From contig OX387197.1 of NCBI GenBank assembly GCA_947561715.1, forward strand, positions 501,001 to 565,000: a stretch of DNA of 64,000 nt, in the 5' to 3' direction. The notes beneath the pieces are model-generated. The model worked only from the letters and a program-made list of their open reading frames with translations. It searched no databases and was not told the DNA's origin. A program made the position numbers and the translations under genes. Source of the stretch: Ascidia mentula (Eukaryota > Chordata > Ascidiacea > Phlebobranchia > Ascidiidae). This document shows positions 56,264 through 64,000 of this stretch, piece after piece (within the stretch, counting starts at the first letter, position 1; each line of letters opens with the position of its first letter).

Positions 56264-59200
56264 TTATCCTGAATTTAAAAAGGTCATAGAAATTATTTCT
56301 TTGCACTAATCCAATGCTTCATCAGAAATCACTTAACATGCTGCTTAACAACTGTTTTAAAAATGCACTTGAACTGTTTGTTAATTTTTTTCTCAAATTA
56401 CCTCTGTTGTTGTCTTTATTACTGCAATACCACACAAGCAGAAATGTAAGCACCAACATTACAGCAGCGGCAGCACACCATTTATTTGCTCCTGAATCTG
56501 ATCTTTTTTCTGCAGAGCAGCAAAATTTGAGTACTAGGATGTTTAACTACATCGAATGATTATGTACCTTCTATGTGAATCATCACTGGTTTGCTAAAAG
56601 GTCCTTTACCAGCTAAGTTTGCAACCCTCATCTTCACCCAATAGCATGTGTGGACATTTGAATCATCAACCTTTAATTAAAAAAAAGATGAAAACATAAA
56701 AAAATCAAATTTGTCATGTACCTGTAGGACAGTTTGCGTTGCATGAACATCATATTTATTGTTTTTAATGAACCAACTTCCACTAGGTGGTGTTGAAGTA
56801 TCATCGCAGTTGTAAGATTTTTCTTCGTGTAAAAATATTTCGTAGCTAACAGTTTTTGCTCCATAATACTTTTTTGGAAAGGCCTGCAGCATGAAATATG
56901 AATTAACGAAGTGGAAACATTTTATAAGATATGCATTAGTAGATTGTTGACAACACGAAAAAACTATAAGTATATATTTACCTTCCAAGTTACAACCACA
57001 TTTCCCTGTCCCCCATGATTTCCCGTTATTCCTGAAGGTGCTGATGCAGGAGCTAAAAAAGTACTTATGTATTTCAAACTTTGCAATTAATACTCAGTCG
57101 AAGCGTGCCTAGTCACAATGTCATATTAAATTGCAGTTTAAAGGTGTTTATACCTCCAGTCATGGTAATGTTCCCTTCAGTTTCTGCACTGGCCTCACTT
57201 TTTCCGATCTTGTTCCATGCATAAACACGATATGAGTAATAATTATATGGAACTAAGTTTTCAACTGAGCATGATGTTGTGTTTGTAGAACAAGCTTGAC
57301 TCCATTCTGTGTCATATTCTCCTTTCTTTTCAGCTTCATAACTAGTTATGGAGGCTCCATTTGATTTAGGTTCATTCCATGTAACAAGTTGAGAGTTGGA
57401 CGATGAATAAATTATCTTCACATTGTTTGGTGCATCAGGTGGAGCTGCAAAATTATCAACAAGATTGCTTTAGTCCCTCTCTTCCCTATATTTTCATAGT
57501 CAACAAATCTTAATCATGGTGAAAGTTTTTGAAACTATACACGGTCTCTACATGCCAAAATTTTAAATTAGATGTATTTAAAGATACTGCCGGACAATAC
57601 CATTTTTCACCGAACATAGTTTTTTTTAATAATATCACATATATCTTACCAAGAACATCCAAATATATTTGTTTACAATCAGTTGAAACTTCAGTAGCTG
57701 CACAACATTCATATTCCCCAATTTGTTCACATCCAACATCAAGTAACTGAAATAAATGATAAAAAGTATAATTTCTAGTGATGTGTTGCGCCGAATCCGG
57801 GTACCCTGACCCGGCTGGATATTGACCAATTTTCAATACCCAGACCCGGCCGGATAATACACTTAATTTTACCGGGAAGTTGGGAAAGCATTTTTGTCCT
57901 AAAAGCGGACAAACATTTCGCAAATTACTCGTTTTTGGGACCCAGTCTGTTATACTCGCCGACGTAAGATTTTTTATGTTATTTGCCATTAAGTTTTTTC
58001 ATGACATGTTATAACATATCAATAAATGCCCACATTTATTTGTTCCACTCATGATAAGCTAGCCTCACCATAGCATTCTGTTTGGCAATCAAACATTTTT
58101 GCCATACCGATAAAATACACGAATCGGTGTTAACAAACTGCCGGATTCAAATTATCCGGCCGGATTTGATTGATAACTATCCGGATCCGGCCGGGCCGGA
58201 TAATTTGAAACTGGGAACATCACCAATAATTTTTGAAGCAGAAAAAGCCACGAAATCATTTAAGTAAAACCTACCTCCAAAACTCCACCAGTAGCTTTGT
58301 AGTGAGAATCAACATTGCTAATTGTTTTGTCATTTTGTTTCCAGCTCCATGAAACTTCCAACTTTGTGTCATGTTTTTCAAAACATTTAAGTTCAACTAT
58401 TTCCCCTACTTTGAGATCCTTGGCTGTCGAGTGTTGGATGGTGACCTCGGTTGGGGCTAAAAAAGTCATTTGTAGAAGTTGCTAAAACATATTTTCAAAA
58501 CTGACAAAAATTAAAAACTATTGCAAAGTTTTTGTGACAAAACCTGTAAAAACAAAACAACTTTTGTGAATAAATCATTTCTCAAACGAAGTAAAAATTA
58601 GTCCTTGCAATTAATGTTAGGCAAATATGTACCAATTGAAAATAGTGTTAGTAGTGTTACTTACAATAAATCTTGAGTAGTGTGGTGGAAGAAACTTCCC
58701 CTAGTGGGTTGGTTGCTTGGCAACAGTATTTTCCTTCATCGGAACTTGTAACATTTAAAATCAACAAAATACCATCAGTTATTCTGTATCTGTGACAAAA
58801 ATGGCACTTTTTATATGCTGGATGTCACATAAGCTTCAACACTTCTGTGTGTCTGTTGTAATCAGAATTGGGTTGCTGCTCACATTTTGGTCAATGTGTA
58901 TTTTAGGGATTCTCCAAGCTTTACATTTGATTGCTCATGGTTTCCCAGTTTATATGAAAACAAAATTGTTTTTTGCCTGGTTGCACAGAACTTTAGCGTA
59001 ATGATTTGGATTGGTATAAATATGTGATGAATCATAGGATTTCATTAAACACCATGGATAATGCTATAATGAACAAAACGTTTAACCTAACATTTGAGTG
59101 CTTATTTTATAACACAAAATGGGATTATTGTTCGTGTGCACACAGAAGTTAAAAAGTAGCAAATATAACTTATGACAAGCATGTAAAACCCAAAGTATAA

Positions 59201-62200
59201 TTACTAACTTTTCATCAGTGTTATTTAGTAGCTCCTGTTCTTTTATCCAATTAATTGTTGGAAGTGGATCTCCAGAAACTTTGCACCTCATTGTAACATC
59301 ACTATGCAAAATGGCAATTGTTGTTTTGTTTGCCATTTCTATGAATTTTGGTGGTTCACCTGCAAATATCAACACATTCATCTCTATGCACATCAAAAAA
59401 TTTTAACACAGACTAGGATACTTTATGAAATTAACATCTTACATCAAGCTTAGCATGGGGAAATTCACCTAAAACTGTAAGATGTGCACTTGAGAAAAGG
59501 TAGCCAATAGAATTGTAAGCAACACACTGATACATTCCTTCATCTGTAACATTTACTGATTGTAATGTTAGTTCACTTCCCCCATCTACATTACTGATAA
59601 CAATGGGATCTGTGTTGAAAAGTTCTTCTCCATCTTTCAGCCATGTATAAGAAGCTTGTGGTTGAGCAGATGCTGAACATCTCATAGTGTGAGTTGATGA
59701 TATTTTAACATTTGACGAAAAGAGCTTTTGCACCAACCGAGGTTTGTCTGAAAAACAAACCAATCTTATTCATCTCACAGGTTTTTTCACTGAATTAGTA
59801 ATCAATCATGTGAATCGTATGCTGAGATAAATTGTATTGTGTAATGTTGTTTAATTAAACACTCACAATTTACTACAAGTTGCCCTCTGGCTTCCTCGGT
59901 GTCATATACATTGTAAGCCTTGCATGTATAAGTTCCAGCCATGTCCTCCGTTATATTTTGTAGCAAGAGTTGTCCTGACTTTGTGATTTGGTGACCATCA
60001 GGTAACCTGGAGTTTCTAGCATACTTATACCAATGAATGAGTGGAGTTGGGCTGAAATTGTAAATTAAGTAGACTTTAATATCAATTTCTATTTAACTTA
60101 AGACTTACATTCCTTCAGCAAAACATTCCAATAAAGCTGTTTCCCCTCTGACAGCTTTTGTTACATTTTTTGGGCTGACAAGAAACGCAACATGTCCCTT
60201 TTCAACTGCAACAAGGGTAAAAATGTACTTACAACTTAAAGGTATTTCTTTGTTAGTTACAGACAGATGGCCAATTTTTTGACCTTTAAGTTCTCATCAG
60301 TGCAGCTTGCAGTTCACAAAACTCATATTATGCATTATTTTTATATGTTTATATTATTTTTGTATTTATATATGTTGATTACCAGACTAATTGTTGATAC
60401 AAAAGTAGAATTCAGATTCTCTTACTGAAAGGATAAACTTTAAGCTCCATTGAACTTGATTTTTGTTCGTATTTTACTCCATTGACCTTCCAGTTTCCTC
60501 TGATAACACATGAATAAAACCCATTATCTTCTATAGATGGATTGGCAAAGTACAAACTACCGTCCAACTGGGATGTGTAATGGGTTTGGTCGTTCAAAAC
60601 ACGATTATAGGTTTCAAAACTAACCCACTTTGTCCAATAAATTTTAACTTGATTCTCTGTACAAACACACAATCACTTTATTGGTTGTCTTCGAGGTATT
60701 TTATGACTTACTTGGGGCGAATCTTGAGGCACGACACAAAATTGTGGTTCCATGACCAATGTGTGTTTCCTTTGCTTTTTGTGTAATTTTCGGAAATTCA
60801 TTGATATCTGAAATAGGTTTAAAGCCATTTACACAAGCTTTTAATATAGTGTATCCGACGTCATATTTCTCATATGTTATGTTGTGTTTTCGTGGCATCA
60901 ACTGTATTTTTATTAACGTCGGATAATAATCACGACCTGAACCCGTATCAACGCATTTACGGCAAGCGTGCTATTCGTTCATTCCTTCATTCATTCGAGT
61001 CTGGGTTTCTACAGTCTATAATTCAATTCGGGGAGTCAAACAGACAGAGACTTTAGTACGCGTGGTTTGTAACGTTTTATTGTAATATTCGTGCGACTGT
61101 TATTTATGTATTAAACCGACAGATTGACTTTGGGTTATAGAGTAGCCTTTTTATCAGGAGTCAGATATACGGCAGTGGTATTGTTTTGTGTAGACGTTTT
61201 AAATAACGCCCTACAATAGCAATATTGTCCTATTCCAAAACGGTTGAATTGTCAGATAAATATAACTATATTTACATGCAAATGTGAGGTTTCCATAGTT
61301 ACTGACAACAGTGCCGTCATCACTTGTGACGACACACTGGTAACTTCCTTTGTCACGTGGTCGTGGGTTCGAGATTGTTAGGTTCCCGCCAAAACTTCGG
61401 AATCGTGATCTACCTGTCAATCACAAACTTGTACAAACTTATTTCCATAGTCAAGTTAACCCATTTCCATCGCCCACTGAACTTATCTCCATAGTCAAAG
61501 CTAAAAACATTCTCTTTACACCCATGGTCAGTTTTATTTCAGTTCTGAGGTGTAAGGGAAAGAGAATATTGGATTGCACATCACAAGATTTTTTTGTTTT
61601 TTTTTCAAAATCCCGACTGATTTCGGACCAAATATTCCGACTGAGAAAGCTAAAGCAATTTTCCAGGTACTTACGCAAATGTGTGAGCGGGAAACGTACA
61701 AATTTGTCCCAATCGCTTTTAACATAAAATTCACGACCACTAGTAGTTAAATATAAAAACTTCCATGAGTAATGTTGTAGCCACGCCTGACCTATACAGC
61801 AACAGTTTCGCTTACATGCCACAGCCGCGTGATTCGAGGAATGTGCCGCGGTCTATTCTGCGTAACTACTACTTGTGTGTGTGTGGTAGACACGAGTCTT
61901 GTTTTTCATGTTTTTGTTTTGCAATGAATTCCAACGAATATAAAGAAAGACCACAAGTTATATAGCCTACAATTACGCCAGTTTTATTTAGTACTAGATT
62001 TCCTATACCCGGGTCTTTAAAAAAGTATCGTCAACAGATATTTTGTGACAAAAGTTGTTGCATTATTTGGCGGCGAAATGTGTTTGCGGGTATTGGGATT
62101 TGTTTGACGATTGCTGGCAGTCGAACTTTATGGCTTCATGTGTCTGGTGCTATATACATCCGCCAGTAAATTATTAAGCACTGTTGTTTGTTCTAATGAA

Positions 62201-62564
62201 CATCTAAATGAAAAAAAAGACACGCGCAATGATTTCAATCAACTTACTTGTATCCAATGGTTGGTTGTTTTTCCTCCATGAATAAATCGGATTATTGAGG
62301 TTAGTTTTACACTTGAACGTAATATCAGCTGTAGAATGAAGTGGAACAACTTGATCTTGAGGTTCAACATCGAAAATCTCCAAAGCAACTTAATTACAAA
62401 ACAAGTGTAACAGTAAATTATAAACTAGTTTTGGGAAAAAATTATTGTTATTCAGAAAGCCCCGAAAAACATGAAAATCACTTGCAACAAAAACAACAGG
62501 TTAAACACTTACAGCATACAGATGCAACCAAGAAGGTATGAATGAAAATCCGATATAATTTCAT
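56264..62564 (-). CDS. Gene F: type II contactin-like transmembrane receptor (6 Ig, 2 FN3, TM), intact
   Basis: Exons: signal 62564-62513; Ig1 62388-62248, 61413-61276; Ig2 60807-60712, 60656-60426; Ig3 60205-60109, 60051-59867; Ig4 59747-59469; Ig5 59359-59209, 58789-58665; Ig6 58456-58275, 57746-57650; FN3-1 57444-57154; FN3-2 57052-56982, 56883-56722, 56670-56568; TM 56509-56402; terminal exon 56268-56264. The sum is 2514 nt, 837 aa without interruption; all phases agree. Ig2 begins INEFPKITQKAKET, nearer the vertebrate contactin EFP start than type I copies. Ig4 and FN3-1 are almost identical to type I genes, Ig2, Ig3a and Ig5 are not. The last 5-nt coding exon is the least certain part: reading through the TM-exon donor would instead add about 27 residues. 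Type I membrane receptor with a tiny cytoplasmic end is inferred. Confidence 0.82.
56402..56509 (-). other. Gene F transmembrane exon
   Basis: Phase-1 exon: EKRSDSGANK, then the helix WCAAAAVMLVLTFLLVWYC and SNKDNNR before the donor AGAG|GTAATT. The next acceptor (56268) leads to G and TAA, so only about eight residues would be cytoplasmic. No similarity to the B, C or D helix exons. Confidence 0.65.
57779..58223. mobile_element. hAT-like MITE in the Ig6 intron of gene F
   Basis: Ends GTGATGTGTTGC and (complement) GTGATGTTCCC are inverted repeats. The flanks repeat ATAATTTCT / ATAATTTTT. The uninterrupted site is visible at the same intron position in pseudogene D (GTATAATTTCTGAAGCAGCA, about 40755-40775), so the insertion and an 8-9 bp duplication are directly demonstrated. 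The body is GC-rich with repeated CCGGCCGGAT words, unlike the surroundings. No transposase. Confidence 0.8.
60255..60307 (-). ncRNA. Decayed hammerhead motif in gene F intron
   Basis: Minus strand keeps stem I 5' arm AGCTGCA, CTGATGA and the CCATCTGTCTG part, but the GAAA box is AAAA, stem II is mismatched (GAACT/AGGTC) and the stem I 3' arm is TGTAACT. Same family as the two perfect copies in D, probably inactive. Sits in the Ig2-Ig3 intron. Confidence 0.6.
62513..62564 (-). other. Gene F signal-peptide exon (unrelated to type I signal exons)
   Basis: ATG at 62564 (context CAACAATGA) opens MKLYRIFIHTFLVASVC, ending in phase 1 at the donor GTAAGTGT. Joined to exon 2 at 62388 (acceptor TTAAG, phase 1) it continues FALEIFDVEPQ, giving a good signal peptide with a small residue before the likely cleavage site. 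No ORF of this kind exists in pseudogene D. The acceptor is weak in pyrimidines, so exon 2's left edge is less certain than the rest. Confidence 0.65.
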
Positions 62565-63776
62565 TGTTGCAGGTTTTTAAAATTGTGACAAAACTTAACA
62601 CACAAGTAGTCTGTAAATAGTGCTTAATGTACAACCTAAAGAGATTGAAATGCCTCTTTACAAATGCTACTCATTAAATGAAATATATTTTCCAGCTTCG
62701 TAATTTTATTACGTTCTGATATAAAATGAATAAGCTGGAAAGTGCCTGCGAATTATCAGTCAATTATGAACAGTGATTCACGCCAACTGATCACCGCCAC
62801 CTACATTGCCTCGTAAACATTTTTACTACGGAAAGTCTCAGTTTTCTCTTTTATTGTGATGTTGATTCTGGAACCACAAACGTTAGCATCGCCTGTGAGA
62901 TGGCGGAGCTTTAAACCTTTGTTAAATGTGGGCGGTAAAGTTGTCTGGGACTTGTCCTTGATACAATTACACAATTTAAACCCAGATTGCGTCACGCCGC
63001 ACGTATTGTAACTGCTTTAAACAAAAGGCGGTCCCTGTAGCTTTCTGATATCTGTAAACTGAGAGCGATTTTGAAACATTGTGGTTTATGCCCAGTGACT
63101 AACAACAGCGATGAGAACAACCGTGTAGGCTAGTTTCCTATTGTGCTATTATAATAACTGTTCTTGCTGCCAGACAAAGAACTGTTAATTTCCTATAATT
63201 CACAACAACCACATCAACTGTATGTTTTCAAACTCACTTACGCGTGACTTGCTCACGACTTCGGTCTGACGACTCTCAATTGTGCTTCGTGTACTTCACA
63301 ATTTTAAAGCCACAAGAGTCATTTTTAGGTTTCGAACCCCCCGAACACAGAAAAAGTTGACACAAATCTCCAACTTACATCTACATTTGGTTTAAACATG
63401 TATTGAATGTATGTTTTGGCGTCAATAATTTGGGTTCGGCCGAATATTGGATATACCAACTGTTATAGATTGTACCGTGACAGCGGTGCGATGTGAAAAG
63501 AAGGTGGTTAACTCCTGGTTTAAATCACGTGAGTGAATTGAACCGAAGTAACCCCGGTCGTAGAGCAGGATTGTTCCACTCCGTTTACTTTAACCGCATA
63601 CCCGCCATGTGGTTGCAGTTTTAACGTTTAAATCCGTTGTTGCAATTTGGCGTTCACATTTAATATGACTTGTATGCAATAATATGTATATTAGCCAGCC
63701 AACTGAAATATAACACCTATTATAAGTATTTCCATCGCACAGAAATAGCGAAAGCCCCATTCTTATTTCATTTCAG
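62565..63776. other. 5' flank of gene F
   Basis: No further exon or repeat recognised; the segment up to about 63.69 kb is the part missing upstream of pseudogene D. From 63697 the sequence is the duplicate of 44725-45020. Confidence 0.45.
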
Positions 63777-63897
63777 GCCGTAACTTGCCTGCTACGTGTT
63801 CAAGCCCAGTGCACCAGCCATGAATGCGACGGACAACTGCGGGTTAATAAATGTAACAAACTATAACAACCGCCTGTATGTTGTTCTTAAGCACCAG
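63777..63897 (+). CDS. Duplicated plus-strand exon-like segment, copy 2 (unknown protein N-terminus)
   Basis: Acceptor TTTCATTTCAG before and donor CAG|GTACATT after. ATG at 63820 gives 26 codons reading MNATDNCGLINVT..., differing from copy 1 by three residues. Further exons, if any, lie beyond the right edge. Divergently oriented with gene F. The extracellular-like, glycosylatable N-terminus would suit a receptor, but no family is recognisable. Confidence 0.45.
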
Positions 63898-64000
63898 GTA
63901 CATTGGATGGTTAAAACACATTAGCTCTACGTATTCGTGTCACACTAGAATGTTTATACTAAAACCACTCCACAAACGAAGCAATGTGAGTTAAAGGTGA

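Noticed and set aside
56313-56401. Read-through cytoplasmic tail of gene F
   Set aside because: The frame after the TM exon stays open for about 27 codons, but a good donor (AGAG|GTAATT) precedes it and a matching acceptor follows at 56268; kept as an alternative only.
1-64000. One giant Dscam-like gene with arrays of alternative exons
   Set aside because: Each unit has exons in the same linear domain order and several have their own signal exon, transmembrane exon and stop. That is a gene array, not clusters of alternative exons of one domain.

Overview
This window looks like animal (eukaryotic) DNA: AT-rich, with short introns bounded by GT-AG, no operons, and many non-LTR and Penelope-like retroelement remnants. 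The gene family, compact introns and element mix suggest a chordate-grade invertebrate, most plausibly an ascidian tunicate such as Ciona. The species call is an inference, not something the sequence proves.

The main content is a tandem array of immunoglobulin/fibronectin-III (Ig/FN3) adhesion-receptor genes, all on the minus strand. I reconstructed them exon by exon from splice sites and reading phase. From left to right they are gene A (3' half off the left edge), gene B, a relic called X (one surviving exon), gene C, pseudogene D, gene E and gene F. The homologous second exon recurs near 3.3, 13.6, 24.3, 34.9, 44.5, 53.0 and 62.3 kb, a period of roughly 8.5-10.7 kb. Gene E is a complete contactin: signal peptide, six Ig domains, four FN3 domains and a C-terminal hydrophobic tail of the GPI-anchor type, about 1046-1064 aa. 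Genes B, C, D and F keep the six Ig domains but only the first two FN3 domains. In place of the rest they have a transmembrane exon and unrelated cytoplasmic tails: long in B, medium in C, only a few residues in D and F. No ankyrin-binding FIGQY-type motif is present, so the family is contactin-derived rather than L1-CAM.

There are two subfamilies: type I (A, B, C, E) and type II (D, F). They differ in Ig2, Ig5, FN3-2 and, for F, the signal exon. Yet Ig1a, Ig4, Ig6a and FN3-1 are nearly identical across both, which looks like gene conversion. D is a pseudogene: 4-bp deletion in Ig5, two nonsense codons in FN3-1, no signal exon. B has a 1-bp deletion in Ig1 and its upstream region has been replaced by a Penelope-like element. 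C has a 1-bp deletion at exon 2 that a downstream AG acceptor can rescue.

Between B and C (about 14-29 kb) lies a transposon graveyard of Penelope-like elements with RT and GIY-YIG domains and L1-like LINE fragments. It occupies the place where the body of relic gene X should be. Two essentially textbook type I hammerhead ribozymes lie in opposite orientations in an intron of D, and a decayed third lies in an intron of F. Two MITE-like elements, two foldback insertions with clear target-site duplications, and a duplicated plus-strand exon upstream of D and F complete the picture.

Together the genes encode cell-surface recognition or adhesion proteins that share an Ig ectodomain but differ in membrane anchor and tail. 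That could serve neural adhesion or another cell-recognition role; no function can be assigned from sequence alone.
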